A stretch of DNA of 64,000 nt from Rossellomorea sp. BNER. GTDB taxonomy: Bacteria; Bacillota; Bacilli; Bacillales; Bacillaceae_B. Positions within the stretch are counted from its first letter, which is position 1. Every line of letters starts with the position of its first letter. Position numbers and translations under genes: made by a program. The DNA is taken from contig JANAVG010000016.1 of assembly GCA_024213275.1 (NCBI GenBank), forward strand, positions 1-64,000, written 5' to 3'. This document shows positions 1 to 8,601 of the stretch, in pieces. Below the pieces are notes generated by a model, which saw nothing but the letters and a program-made list of their open reading frames with translations, did not search any database and was not told the DNA's origin.

Positions 1-202
1 TCTACCAGTAAACATTCTAACCAAATTAACCTACGATGTTACGAGTAAGGAGCTAGTTTCGTTCATGATAACTCGTCGCCTTGCTCCTGCTAAGCTCTCA
101 CCTGTCCCGCTACTTCTGCAGGAGTCTCGCATATCCCCTCCAACCAACCTTTTCACAAAAATTTATGTTCTTAAAAAACAACAATCTCTTAGAAAACATC
201 CC
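1..202. repeat. family C intergenic repeat, copy C1 (cut by window edge)
   Basis: No gene is seen in this stretch. Positions about 164-197 match 53204-53238 almost base for base (core AAATTTATGTTCTTAAAAAA followed by CAACAATC and TTAGAAAA). Positions 1-150 are richer in G and C. They resemble the long interior arm of a dispersed repeat that I remember from other Bacillus genomes, with words such as GCAGGAGTCTCGC. The outer end lies outside the window. Confidence 0.55.
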
Positions 203-242
203 AAAAAAAAGAGGTGACCCTTTTTTTGGGGCCAACCTCTTA
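203..242 (-). terminator. intrinsic terminator of bshC
   Basis: On the minus strand AAGAGGTTGGCCCC pairs with GGGTCACCTCTT across an A-rich loop and is followed by a run of eight T. It starts right after the bshC stop. Confidence 0.8.
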
Positions 243-249
243 AAATAAA

Positions 250-1869
250 TTAAATACGAATGAGTTTATGGGTTCCGTCAAAATCATAATCTAATTGAAG
301 TAGTTCATCGATAAAGCCAAATCCATAGTGATTAAAGAAATAATAAATATTCCAGGTTCTTTCTTGTGGACCACCATTTGGTTTTAACGAATTTTGGATT
401 CGGTCAAACTTTCTAAATACCACATTGTGCTTTTGAACTGTACTTTTTTCAGCTTTTCTTTTTAAAAAGGTAATTTGTTCGAGATGAAAGTTCAAATTTT
501 TTTCAATTAGTGGTTCTAAACCTTTTTCGATTTTAAGAGCTTCTCCTCTAATCGTCTTATATGAATGGAGCAGAAATTCTTCCACTTTCTCGAGTTCCCC
601 ATCCAAATTACCTTCCTTAGCGTTCATGAAAAATTGTGCTTTTCTATCTTTCACTCCATTAATTAGGGCGTCTTCAGAAGAAATTTCAAGATCATTCATA
701 TACTTTTCAACATCACGTTCTAATATTGTGATATTTAGCCTTGGAATAATAGGAGGCATCTTCATTCCTGCCCACTTGAAGACTTCCTTTAATTCTCCCC
801 AATAAGCAATTTCTCCGGGACCTGCAATAAAAGCTAAAGTAGGGAATAGCCACTCTTGCATTAAGGGTCTAGTTACCACATTATTACTAAAACGTTCTGG
901 TGTTTGTGAAAGAATATTAGCTAATTCAAGGCTAGAATACTGAATCGTATGATTCTTTAACCTATAAGCTCCACCCTTCCACTCTAAAAGGAATCGTTCA
1001 TTCCCTTCATTAAGGAATAGATTCACTGCATCCTCAGAAATATCGATAAGATTTTCAAAACCTTGCTGTTGTATATTTTTTTGTTGCGATAATAGCGAAT
1101 CTGTAATCAGACTTTGGCCCTCAATAATTTGAGAAAAGTACGGTTTTTCAAGCTTTCTTAAAGGAGAATAAGCTGAATCGATGATAAGCAATCCATAGTC
1201 TTTGAAAAGAGACATTATGATATAACTAAAAAATTCTACGATTGTATTTGTATTTGAAATCGCTTCTTTTAGTGAAACCTGAACATCCTTTGTAAATTTT
1301 GACTCGCCAAACCATTTTAAAATATCATTTACCCACTTCTCCATCTGATCTTTGGAATAGTGGATATCTGATGCCATCTTTTTTTCAAGAATCCTTTCTG
1401 GATAACCAACTTTTTTCATTGAATCATTTTCTTCAATAAAAAGATGGTTAATTTCAAGATAGTCGTGATCTTCTCCGGCGATCCAAAAAACGGGGACAAC
1501 ATGAACACCTAATTCTTTTTCTTGTTTTTGAGCTAATTTAATTATAGAAATGATTTTATGTATGCTATAAAGTGGACCTGTTAAGAGCCCTGCCTGTTGT
1601 CCTCCAACGACCGCTACTGCATCTGATCTTAATTTCTCCAATGAATGTTTAACCTCTGAACTTTGCGGGTAAATACTCATATATTCCTCAATACAATCTA
1701 CAAGAGCTGCCCTGGGGAATTCACGATTTGATAAGTCCCCTAATCTATTTTGATAAACGTTTTTATCGATAATATTGTAATCAAAAAAAGTTGTTACTGG
1801 TTCTTGTTGTTGTAAATATAATGATGCAAAACGATTTGTTGCTGGAATATATAAACTTTCCAGTTCCAT
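250..1869 (-). CDS. bshC: bacillithiol biosynthesis cysteine-adding enzyme BshC
   Basis: BshC (YllA) is the putative ligase of the last step of bacillithiol synthesis, adding cysteine to glucosaminyl-malate in the cytosol. The 539-residue length is normal for the family. Visible landmarks are GGQQAGLLTGPLY at residues 89-101 and PVFWIAGEDHDYLEI at 126-140, both in the N-terminal nucleotide-binding-like fold. A charged helical segment follows near 440-480, then a conserved C-terminal block with GGPQERTWN. The ATG at 1869 has AAAGGAG nine bases upstream. The gene is followed by a clear terminator. In B. subtilis it also lies beyond ylbQ/panE, so the context agrees. Confidence 0.93.
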   Translation of the reverse strand: MELESLYIPATNRFASLYLQQQEPVTTFFDYNIIDKNVYQNRLGDLSNREFPRAALVDCIEEYMSIYPQSSEVKHSLEKLRSDAVAVVGGQQAGLLTGPLYSIHKIISIIKLAQKQEKELGVHVVPVFWIAGEDHDYLEINHLFIEENDSMKKVGYPERILEKKMASDIHYSKDQMEKWVNDILKWFGESKFTKDVQVSLKEAISNTNTIVEFFSYIIMSLFKDYGLLIIDSAYSPLRKLEKPYFSQIIEGQSLITDSLLSQQKNIQQQGFENLIDISEDAVNLFLNEGNERFLLEWKGGAYRLKNHTIQYSSLELANILSQTPERFSNNVVTRPLMQEWLFPTLAFIAGPGEIAYWGELKEVFKWAGMKMPPIIPRLNITILERDVEKYMNDLEISSEDALINGVKDRKAQFFMNAKEGNLDGELEKVEEFLLHSYKTIRGEALKIEKGLEPLIEKNLNFHLEQITFLKRKAEKSTVQKHNVVFRKFDRIQNSLKPNGGPQERTWNIYYFFNHYGFGFIDELLQLDYDFDGTHKLIRI

Positions 1870-1952
1870 ATAAATGACTCCTTTTCTACCTTCTTCTTCA
1901 CCTTATCTGAGTATAGCATTCCTATAAGATAAAAGAAAAAATCTTGCTTACA

Positions 1953-2068
1953 AGAAAGCAGAAGCGCCTCGAATAGCTCACGACATGCATAAGACGAGTC
2001 AAATAGAAAGGACGTCTTTTCCCTTTCTATTTGACATCACTTATGTCTTGAGGAGCTGGGTACTTTAG
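1953..2068. repeat. family A hairpin repeat, copy A1
   Basis: A diverged copy of the family A element. It has the left word GAAGCGCC, the middle word GCATAAGACGAG, an inner stem CAAATAGAAAGG / CCTTTCTATTTG, and a right end ACTTATGTCTTGAGGAGCTGG. It lies between bshC and the DUF3397 gene, which run in the same direction. Confidence 0.8.
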
Positions 2069-2143
2069 TTTGACAACTTAAAAGCAGGATACTTTTAAAT
2101 CATTCATTTATTCTTACTTTATTATCTACTTATTAAAAAATGT

Positions 2144-2530
2144 TTAAATAGTATTTATGACCCTTATAATAAGGCCGTAAACAATTAGCCCAAAATAAGC
2201 TGTAAGAAAGACTAGAAAATTTAATCTCCAGAAACCTTTTAGCACTTTCTTATAGACAATTTCTCCTTGTGTTTTCCAATGAATGAATACAAAAATCATC
2301 CCAAAGGAAAACATGACTAATAAAATTACCCAAAAGTAAGATTCTTTCCAAATGGCAAGAATGATAAAATGAACCGATATAATTAATAGGAAAGTCATAA
2401 CGTCTATAGCCAGGTACACAGCTTTCTTATGATTCTTAAAGATTTCTTTAGCAATAATAAAACAGATAAGATAACCAAGAAAAGGGATGGTTACAAAAAC
2501 GGCTATTAAAGTAGATAAAATAGTTGTCAC
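2144..2530 (-). CDS. DUF3397 family membrane protein
   Basis: A 128-residue protein of unknown function with four or five hydrophobic segments (about residues 5-27, 38-58, 64-84 and 103-124). The pattern and the C-terminal GFWRLNFLVF...AYFGL motif fit DUF3397, a small integral membrane family that I remember beside panE and bshC in Bacillaceae. The GTG start at 2530 uses a GGGAGG made by the last codons of panE, and the two genes are six bases apart, so they are probably co-transcribed and translationally coupled. No catalytic residues are evident. Confidence 0.75.
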   Translation of the reverse strand: MTTILSTLIAVFVTIPFLGYLICFIIAKEIFKNHKKAVYLAIDVMTFLLIISVHFIILAIWKESYFWVILLVMFSFGMIFVFIHWKTQGEIVYKKVLKGFWRLNFLVFLTAYFGLIVYGLIIRVINTI

Positions 2531-2536
2531 TACTCT

Positions 2537-3427
2537 CTATCCTCCCTTATATTCCTTTCCTTTAACCAATGAATAAAGTAATGAAATCATGGGAGTTTCC
2601 ACTTGCCTTTCCCTAGCGATTTCTAAAGGCGCACCCAAAATAGCTTCAATTTCCGTCCTCCGATTTAATTCAAAATCCATTAGCATAGATGAACGGTTTT
2701 CACTTGTGTTTCGGCAAATCTCCTCTACCTCTACATAGGAAACGATTTGATTTAACTGAGGGAATATGTTTTCAAACTCATTGTATATTCCTTTCATGAC
2801 TTCTCGATAATGACAATTTAGAACTAGTTCACCATTTGGAACGTTTAAGAGAGCCGTTAAAGGATTAATAATGGCATTTTTTATTAGTTTTCTGATTAAC
2901 ATTTCTTCATAGTTATCTTGTATAGAGAAACTAAAATTTTGAGATGAAAGCGATTTAACTTTTTGCAAACTTTCATAGCTTCCTTTATAAAGGGCTATAT
3001 TGGTCTTCCCGACTCCATTATGTAAAATGGAAGAATCGCTGACTTTCTGTGCGCCATGTTCAACAGCGCCAACTATCAATGTAGGATTTGATAGCGACTC
3101 CATATACTTAAGATGACCTATTCCATTTTGCAAGAATAGAATGGGCTTGTTATTGGAATGAGTTTTAATTTGAGGTATTACATTTGTGAGATGATATTGC
3201 TTAACTGCAACAATGATAAGATTACATTCACCGAGATTCTCATAGCTCGTTTCAGCCAAGACATAACAGTCTGAAACCCTTTCATTCATTTTTATTTGTA
3301 TTCCCTGTTTTAGAAGTACTTGTTTTTGCTTATCATTTTGGACAAACACACTTACATGGTTCTTTTCACTAAGATAAGCTGCAAACAATAGTCCTATAGC
3401 CCCAGCACCAATAATTCCAATTTTCAT
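2537..3427 (-). CDS. panE: 2-dehydropantoate 2-reductase
   Basis: PanE (YlbQ) reduces ketopantoate to pantoate with NADPH on the route to pantothenate and CoA. The N-terminus MKIGIIGAGAIG is a Rossmann GxGxxG motif at residues 7-12. The segment KLIKNAIINPLTALL near 180-195 carries the expected catalytic lysine and the N-x-L-x-A block, and the C-terminal helical domain contains the family-typical E-I-E-A-I-LG. Length 296 is typical. GAGGAG lies seven bases before the ATG. It probably heads an operon with the DUF3397 gene. coaD at 15.3 kb belongs to the same CoA pathway. Confidence 0.9.
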   Translation of the reverse strand: MKIGIIGAGAIGLLFAAYLSEKNHVSVFVQNDKQKQVLLKQGIQIKMNERVSDCYVLAETSYENLGECNLIIVAVKQYHLTNVIPQIKTHSNNKPILFLQNGIGHLKYMESLSNPTLIVGAVEHGAQKVSDSSILHNGVGKTNIALYKGSYESLQKVKSLSSQNFSFSIQDNYEEMLIRKLIKNAIINPLTALLNVPNGELVLNCHYREVMKGIYNEFENIFPQLNQIVSYVEVEEICRNTSENRSSMLMDFELNRRTEIEAILGAPLEIARERQVETPMISLLYSLVKGKEYKGG

Positions 3428-3530
3428 AAATACTCCTCATGGTATCAATTTGTACCATAAGTTTAACAAAATCTTATTCACAAGGAAACAAATGGTTAAG
3501 AAAGAAACACATTTTCATAGTAGATTAAAA

Positions 3531-3672
3531 GGACTGACCCCAAATTAAAGTAAAATGAAGCTGTCCCCAAACCTTGGTGTCAGGAACCACAAAGCCATAT
3601 ATAGAAGAAACTCAAAACCTCTTCTACATATGGAAAATATGTTGGTTCCGCCCCCCATTGGGACAGCCTCAC
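3531..3672. repeat. family B hairpin repeat, copy B1
   Basis: A long imperfect inverted repeat. GGCTGTCC-type ends flank an inner stem CCATATATAGAAGA / TCTTCTACATATGG, with AGGAACCAC on the left and GGTTCC on the right. It sits just past the 3' end of the acyl-CoA carboxylase operon and may serve as its terminator. Apparent reading frames through it are by-products of the repeat. Confidence 0.8.
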
Positions 3673-3705
3673 TCCTGTACTTTAACGGATCAGCCCTTTA
3701 GTTCA

Positions 3706-5247
3706 TCATACTGGGTAAACAGGGTGTTTTCGTGTACTAAATTCAACTTCCTTCGTACTATAAAGATCGAATCGATCGATTAGAACCGAACGTAGCTTAT
3801 TTGGAGCTGCAATTTCGTCTATGATCAGCTCTGAAGCAAGCTTATAAATATCAATATGCTCTTTATACTCTTTTTGTTTTTCTTGTACATAAGCAATTCT
3901 TTCTTTTGGATCCTCAATAGCTTGAATTTTATTTGAATAAACGGCATTCACTGCGGCTTCAGGACCCATTACAGCAATTTGTGCAGTCGGCAATGCCACA
4001 CAAAAGTCTGGTTCAAACGCTGGACCAGCCATCGCATATAAACCTGCACCGTAAGCTTTTCGCACAATTACTGAAATTTTAGGAACGGTTGCTGAGCTCA
4101 TTGCTGCAATTAATTTTGCACCGTGACGAATGATTCCTGCTCTTTCAACCTTTGTACCTATCATAAATCCTGGTACATCCGCAAGGAAAAGCAAAGGGAT
4201 ATGAAAAGCATCACATAGTTGAATAAACTTTGCTGCTTTATCGGCAGAATCAACAAAGAGTACTCCACCCTTTACTTTTGGTTGATTTGCAATGATCCCT
4301 ACCGTTTGACCATCCATTCTAGCAAAGCCTGTAATCATTTCTGGGGCAAACAACTTTTTCATTTCGAAGAAGCTTCCCTCATCAATTAATGCATCGATAC
4401 ATTCATACATATCAAATGGCGCATTTTGATGTTCAGGGATAATATCTTGTAAAGGTTTTCCCTCTTTAGGCGACACACCTGAAATTTTGCTTGGTTTTTG
4501 TTCATAATTCTCAGGGAAATAGCTTAGGTAACTTTTTGCCGTTTCAATCGCTTCTTCTTCTGAATGAGCAAGAAAATCTCCACAGCCGCTTACACTGCAA
4601 TGCATTCTTGCTCCACCCATTTCCTCAAGTGTTACTTTTTCACCGATTACCTTTTCAGCCATACGTGGTGAGCCAAGATACATAGAAGCATTTCCATCTA
4701 CCATGATCACAATATCGCAGAACGCAGGTATGTATGCTCCCCCTGCTGCGGATGGTCCAAACAATAAGCAAATTTGCGGTACCATACCGGATAATTTCAC
4801 TTGGTTGTGGAAAATCTTCCCTGCACCGCGGCGATTTGGAAACATCTCAAGTTGATCAGTAATTCTAGCTCCTGCCGAGTCTACTAAATAAAGAATAGGA
4901 ACTTTTAATCGTAGAGCATTTTCTTGGATTCGAATAATTTTTTCTACTGTTCTTGCACCCCAAGAGCCCGCTTTTATTGTTGAATCATTGGCCATTACAC
5001 AAACAGTCTGACCATTTATCTTTCCAATTGCCGTTACAACTCCATCGGCTGGTAAATCTTCTGCTTGGCAATTTGCAAACATTCCATCTTCTTGGTATTC
5101 TCCATCATCAAAAAGAAGTTCCAAACGATCTCTAACAAATAATTTATTCTGTTGTTTTAATTTTTCGTGATACTTTGGTTGTCCACCAGAAAGTATCTTT
5201 TCTTTTTTCTCCTCTAATGTCGCGTCTAATTTATTCTTAACAGTCAT
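3706..5247 (-). CDS. acyl-CoA carboxylase, carboxyltransferase subunit
   Basis: Carboxyltransferase beta-type subunit that moves carboxybiotin CO2 to an acyl-CoA (propionyl-, acetyl- or methylcrotonyl-CoA). Its 513 residues form two crotonase-like halves. The N-terminal half has GSWGARTVEKI and a GPSAAGGAYIPAF oxyanion loop; the C-terminal half has DVPGFMIGTKVERAGIIRHG and RKAYGAGLYAM. It resembles the MccB/YngE and PccB group rather than AccD of fatty acid synthesis, since there is no zinc finger. It is the last gene of a three-gene operon with a biotin carrier and a biotin carboxylase. Substrate cannot be decided by eye. Unlike the B. subtilis yng cluster, no HMG-CoA lyase or acyl-CoA dehydrogenase is beside it. 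Confidence 0.88.
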   Translation of the reverse strand: MTVKNKLDATLEEKKEKILSGGQPKYHEKLKQQNKLFVRDRLELLFDDGEYQEDGMFANCQAEDLPADGVVTAIGKINGQTVCVMANDSTIKAGSWGARTVEKIIRIQENALRLKVPILYLVDSAGARITDQLEMFPNRRGAGKIFHNQVKLSGMVPQICLLFGPSAAGGAYIPAFCDIVIMVDGNASMYLGSPRMAEKVIGEKVTLEEMGGARMHCSVSGCGDFLAHSEEEAIETAKSYLSYFPENYEQKPSKISGVSPKEGKPLQDIIPEHQNAPFDMYECIDALIDEGSFFEMKKLFAPEMITGFARMDGQTVGIIANQPKVKGGVLFVDSADKAAKFIQLCDAFHIPLLFLADVPGFMIGTKVERAGIIRHGAKLIAAMSSATVPKISVIVRKAYGAGLYAMAGPAFEPDFCVALPTAQIAVMGPEAAVNAVYSNKIQAIEDPKERIAYVQEKQKEYKEHIDIYKLASELIIDEIAAPNKLRSVLIDRFDLYSTKEVEFSTRKHPVYPV

Positions 5248-5276
5248 ACATCCTCCCCCTTTACTGTAAAAATTTT

Positions 5277-5489
5277 TTATTCAACTATTAATAGGATATC
5301 CCCTTCATTGACAAAATCACCGATATTTACTTTTACTTCAACAACCTTCCCAGTATCTGTCGATTCTACTGGAATTTCCATTTTCATAGATTCTAGCATC
5401 ATTACGGTTTGACCATTTGAAACTTCTTCCCCACCTTGAACTAATACGTTTAATACAGTACCTGCCATTGAAGCTGTTATTTCTTTCAT
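5277..5489 (-). CDS. biotin carboxyl carrier protein, minimal form
   Basis: A 70-residue single biotinyl-lipoyl domain. The ESMKM motif at residues 33-37 places the biotinylated lysine at K36, and the flanking beta-hammerhead pattern (NGQTVMMLESMKMEI...GDILLIVE) is complete. It lacks the long N-terminal region of AccB, so it matches the free-standing carrier of the yng-type acyl-CoA carboxylases. It lies between the carboxylase and carboxyltransferase genes, 29 and 43 bases from them. A GGAGG precedes the ATG. Confidence 0.9.
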   Translation of the reverse strand: MKEITASMAGTVLNVLVQGGEEVSNGQTVMMLESMKMEIPVESTDTGKVVEVKVNIGDFVNEGDILLIVE

Positions 5490-5532
5490 TTGTTTTCCTC
5501 CTAGTTTGTCCAGTGCTTATGTGGTTTGGTTA

Positions 5533-6879
5533 TTATTTACCTACTGCTAATAGAGTAGATAACCAGCTAGTATTGTACTCTCCTTGTTTAAAGGAAGGGT
5601 TTTCTAATAGGTCAATAAATAGTGGAAGATTACTCTTGATCCCCTCTACCTTTACTTCATTTAAATATGAAGTTGCGTTTTGGATGCACTCTTCCCTACT
5701 CTCACCATATACAATACATTTTGCAATCATGGGATCATAAAAAGGTGTAACGGTGTTTCCTGATTCATATCCACTATCAATTCTTACAAAATCATTTTGC
5801 GGCCATTCTAAAAGTGCAAGCTTCCCAGGCGAAGGGAAAAACGTCTTTGGATCTTCTGCATAAATTCGAAATTCAATAGAATGACCTTTTTGCCTGATTT
5901 CTGATTGTTCTGCTAGCGGAAGTGCTTCGCCACTCGCAACTAAGATTTGCCATTTAACTAGATCAAGATTTGTAATACTTTCGGTTACAGGATGTTCTAC
6001 CTGTAATCTTGTATTCATTTCTAAGAAATAGAAATTCTCATTCTGATCAACGATAAATTCAACAGTCCCAGCATTTTCATAATGGACCGCTTTTGCCGCG
6101 GTAACTGCAGCTTCAAACATCTTTTCTCTTGTAATATCCGAGAGTTTTGGTGAAGGTGCTTCCTCAATCACCTTTTGATTTCTTCTTTGTACAGAGCAAT
6201 TTCTTTCGAATAAATGGACGATATTTCCTTTTCGATCTCCAAATATTTGAACTTCTATATGTCTGGCGTGATCAATACATTTTTCAAGAAATACTTCATC
6301 CATTCCAAAATATGCTTTTGCTCTATTCTTTGTAGAGTCATAGCTTTGAACGAGCGCTTGCTCATTATCGCAGCGGACCATTCCAATTCCGCCTCCGCCA
6401 CCACTTGCTTTAAGCATTACTGGATAGCCGATTTCGTTAGCAATTTGCTTCGCTTCTTCAATGGAAGAAACCCCGCCTTTACTCCCCGGAACAACCGGAA
6501 CACCAGCTTCTTCCATAGTTTTTCTTGCTGTAACCTTATCCCCCATTAAATCAATAACCTCTGTTGATGGACCTATGAACTCAATGCCGTGTTTTCTTGT
6601 TTCATTTGCAAACTGACTATTCTCAGAAAGTAGCCCATAACCTGGGTGAACGGCATCTACGTTTTCGTCAAGAGCCACCTTAATGATCTCATCTACCTTA
6701 AGGTAAGATTTGTTTACAGGAGGCTCTCCGATACGATGAGCTGTATTCGCTTCTTTCACATAAGGCATATCCTTATCTGCATCAGAATAAATGGCCACTG
6801 TTTGAATACCCAATTCCTTACAAGTTTTAATAATTCGAGAGGCAATTTCTCCTCTATTCGCAATTAATATCTTTCGCAC
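5533..6879 (-). CDS. acyl-CoA carboxylase, biotin carboxylase subunit
   Basis: ATP-grasp biotin carboxylase that carboxylates the carrier encoded next to it. It begins MRKILIANRGEIASRI. The ATP-grasp glycine loop KASGGGGGIGM, the EVQIFGD block, the SVQRRNQKVIEEAPSP segment and the active-site block FLEMNTRLQVEHPVTE are all present. The GTG at 6879 was chosen because GAAAGGGG lies seven bases upstream and the protein then starts as other family members do; an in-frame ATG at 6915 would add 12 unconserved residues. Length 448 is normal. A CcpA-like operator lies about 90 bases upstream, pointing to catabolite repression. Confidence 0.9.
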   Translation of the reverse strand: MRKILIANRGEIASRIIKTCKELGIQTVAIYSDADKDMPYVKEANTAHRIGEPPVNKSYLKVDEIIKVALDENVDAVHPGYGLLSENSQFANETRKHGIEFIGPSTEVIDLMGDKVTARKTMEEAGVPVVPGSKGGVSSIEEAKQIANEIGYPVMLKASGGGGGIGMVRCDNEQALVQSYDSTKNRAKAYFGMDEVFLEKCIDHARHIEVQIFGDRKGNIVHLFERNCSVQRRNQKVIEEAPSPKLSDITREKMFEAAVTAAKAVHYENAGTVEFIVDQNENFYFLEMNTRLQVEHPVTESITNLDLVKWQILVASGEALPLAEQSEIRQKGHSIEFRIYAEDPKTFFPSPGKLALLEWPQNDFVRIDSGYESGNTVTPFYDPMIAKCIVYGESREECIQNATSYLNEVKVEGIKSNLPLFIDLLENPSFKQGEYNTSWLSTLLAVGK

Positions 6880-6967
6880 AGCAAATCCCCTTTCTAGAGA
6901 CTGATCAATTTTCAAACCATCCCTTCGTATAACTTTTTCTACAAAAAATTTAAAAATCCTGCTAAAA

Positions 6968-6982
6968 TTGAAACCGCTTACT
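6968..6982 (-). promoter_or_regulatory. cre-like CcpA operator upstream of the carboxylase operon
   Basis: TTGAAACCGCTTACT fits the degenerate cre consensus WTGNAANCGNWNNCW and differs from TGWAANCGNTNWCA at one end base. It lies 89 bases before the biotin carboxylase start. CcpA control of acyl-CoA breakdown genes is known in B. subtilis (mmg operon); binding here is inferred. Confidence 0.55.
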
Positions 6983-7038
6983 TAAATAAGTGCAGAATTT
7001 TTTGTATCTTTGTTATATAATAATAATAAATCAATAAT

Positions 7039-7167
7039 ATTTTAAAGTGCAAATATAATATTAAAAAGGATTATAGGAGACAATGTTTTTAGAGGAAATC
7101 GTTCTCACTGTTCGTGGAATGTTTATTCCTTTTTATAATCATATAGACCTATAATTTTGTACTTTAA
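7039..7167. repeat. large AT-rich inverted repeat between carboxylase operon and ylbP
   Basis: The left arm (7041-7077, with TTTAAAGTGCAAATATAATA and AAAAAGGATTATAGG) is mirrored by the right arm (7127-7167, with CCTTTTTATAATC, CCTATAATTTTGTACTTTAA). The arms are interrupted, with a loop of about 50 bases. It lies between divergent genes, so a terminator role is unlikely; it may be a decayed mobile repeat or a regulatory structure. Confidence 0.5.
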
Positions 7168-7206
7168 TCTATATGCAAGATAGCAATTTCGGGAAAGGGG
7201 AATGTT

Positions 7207-7686
7207 ATGATGGCAATTAAAGTTGAAAAATTAAGAGTAAATTATAAAACACTAGAGGAATTTAAAAAATTTAAAGAATATGGAATTCAGGAGTTGTCTA
7301 TGCTTGAAGACCTTGAAGCTAATATTATCGAGAATGATAGTGTCTCTCCATTTTTTGGTATATACTTCGGAGATAAGTTAGTAGCAAGGATGAGTCTTTA
7401 TGAACGAAGTGCGAAATACGACCAGTATTTTGAACCGCCTCAAAATTATTTAGAACTATGGAAATTAGAAGTACTTCCAAATTATCAACACAAAGGATAT
7501 GGGAAAAAGCTTGTAGAGTTTGCCAAAGAATTTGGCTTACCAATTAAAACGAATCCAAGAGTAAAATCACAAGCTTTCTGGGAAAAAATGCAATTCGAGA
7601 ATGTAACATATGATATGGATCGTGACTTAGGGGAGAATCCTTTCGTATGGTATCCTGAAGGGGTCAAAGAGCAAAAAATCGGTTAA
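7207..7686 (+). CDS. ylbP: GNAT family N-acetyltransferase YlbP
   Basis: A 159-residue GNAT acetyltransferase whose acceptor is unknown. The acetyl-CoA binding segment is LEVLPNYQHKGYGKKLVEFAKEFG (about residues 88-111) with the Q-x-x-G-x-G/A-like loop HKGYGK. A second core strand is near KTNPRVKSQAFWEKMQF. The N-terminal YKTLEEFKKFKEYG block and the position between ylbO and ylbQ match B. subtilis YlbP. AAAGGGG lies upstream of two adjacent ATG codons (7207 and 7210), and either may be used. It is transcribed away from the carboxylase operon. Confidence 0.85.
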   Translation: MMAIKVEKLRVNYKTLEEFKKFKEYGIQELSMLEDLEANIIENDSVSPFFGIYFGDKLVARMSLYERSAKYDQYFEPPQNYLELWKLEVLPNYQHKGYGKKLVEFAKEFGLPIKTNPRVKSQAFWEKMQFENVTYDMDRDLGENPFVWYPEGVKEQKIG

Positions 7687-7769
7687 AGAGAAGGGCTAAG
7701 TTTATGCCTGGTGGAAACTTAGCAGTCATCTATATTCTGTAATTTTTTGATTGATTATATGTTGAATTA

Positions 7770-7893
7770 ATCAGGGCTGCCCCAAAACAAAGGTGTCAGG
7801 AACTACAACTTCCATATATAGAAGAAAAACTCAGGAAAATCTTCTATATATGGACAATCATGGTGGGTCCAGCCCTTTTTTGGGGCAGCCCCT
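7770..7893. repeat. family B hairpin repeat, copy B2
   Basis: The best-preserved family B copy. The outer stem is GGCTGCCCCAAAA / TTTTTTGGGGCAGCC and the inner 15-bp stem TCCATATATAGAAGA / TCTTCTATATATGGA is perfect. It fills the convergent gap between ylbP and ylbO and reaches the ylbO stop codon, so it may terminate both. Confidence 0.88.
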
Positions 7894-8515
7894 ATTTTTG
7901 CACCCTTTGTAAATTACCATTTTTATCCATTTGAAACTTTACCTTGTCCTCACTTCCTTGGAGTAGTGCCATCTTTCTTGCTTTTTCAAAAATTGTAAGC
8001 AATGAATGGTGATCCTCCTCAAGCAATTGGAGTTTCTTTTCATAGTTTTCATTTTCTGCTCTCAAATGATTTACTTCCTTTTTCAATTCTTCTATTTGAA
8101 CCTCTAGTTTCTTCTTATCCTCTATGATTGAATCACCATCTTGTATGGTTTCATTGACATTTTTAAGATAGTGAATAACCTGTTCAAGACTTAGAGAGTT
8201 TGTAATTGAATTGTAACTGTTCAATGTTTCCGGAGTATCTTCCTCTATTTCATGTCCAACTACAACCGAACCTTGAGGATGTTTTTTCTTGTTTTCTTTT
8301 CTTTGTTTTTTCGCCAGGTCAATACCAGATTTATATTGTTTTCTAACAAATGAGTTCCATCTGAAACCACAAGCTGCAGATGTTCTTGAAAGCTTTTTCC
8401 CTACTTCTTCAAAAGCTTGCAATTGGGTCCCACCTTCACGTATATGGCGGAGAACCACTTCAGCCAACAATAAATCCTCATCTTGACTCCAAGCATCTTG
8501 TCTATTAGATGTCAA
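7892..8515 (-). CDS. ylbO: RsfA-family transcriptional regulator YlbO
   Basis: A DNA-binding protein of the prespore regulator RsfA family; YlbO is a sporulation-associated, SigE-linked paralogue in B. subtilis. Residues 1-65 form a Myb/SANT-like domain ([34 protein letters not shown]). Residues about 125-185 are a heptad-rich coiled coil ([20 protein letters not shown]), suggesting a dimer. The TTG at 8515 was chosen: GGGAGG lies seven bases upstream and the product then starts MTSNRQDAW, as in relatives. The upstream ATG at 8530 would overlap that ribosome site. Length is 207 residues. Confidence 0.85.
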   Translation of the reverse strand: MTSNRQDAWSQDEDLLLAEVVLRHIREGGTQLQAFEEVGKKLSRTSAACGFRWNSFVRKQYKSGIDLAKKQRKENKKKHPQGSVVVGHEIEEDTPETLNSYNSITNSLSLEQVIHYLKNVNETIQDGDSIIEDKKKLEVQIEELKKEVNHLRAENENYEKKLQLLEEDHHSLLTIFEKARKMALLQGSEDKVKFQMDKNGNLQRVQK

Positions 8516-8601
8516 TTCTATCCCTCCCAAATGTAAACCGAATCTTTAATGTATTCTTATGCTCTTACTAGGAAAGATAGAATGAATCTCTCTTTTATTT
8601 T

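Noticed and set aside
3574..3783. Open frame of 69 codons on the plus strand
   Set aside because: It runs through family B copy B1 and into the 3' end of the carboxyltransferase gene; no ribosome site or protein-like composition.
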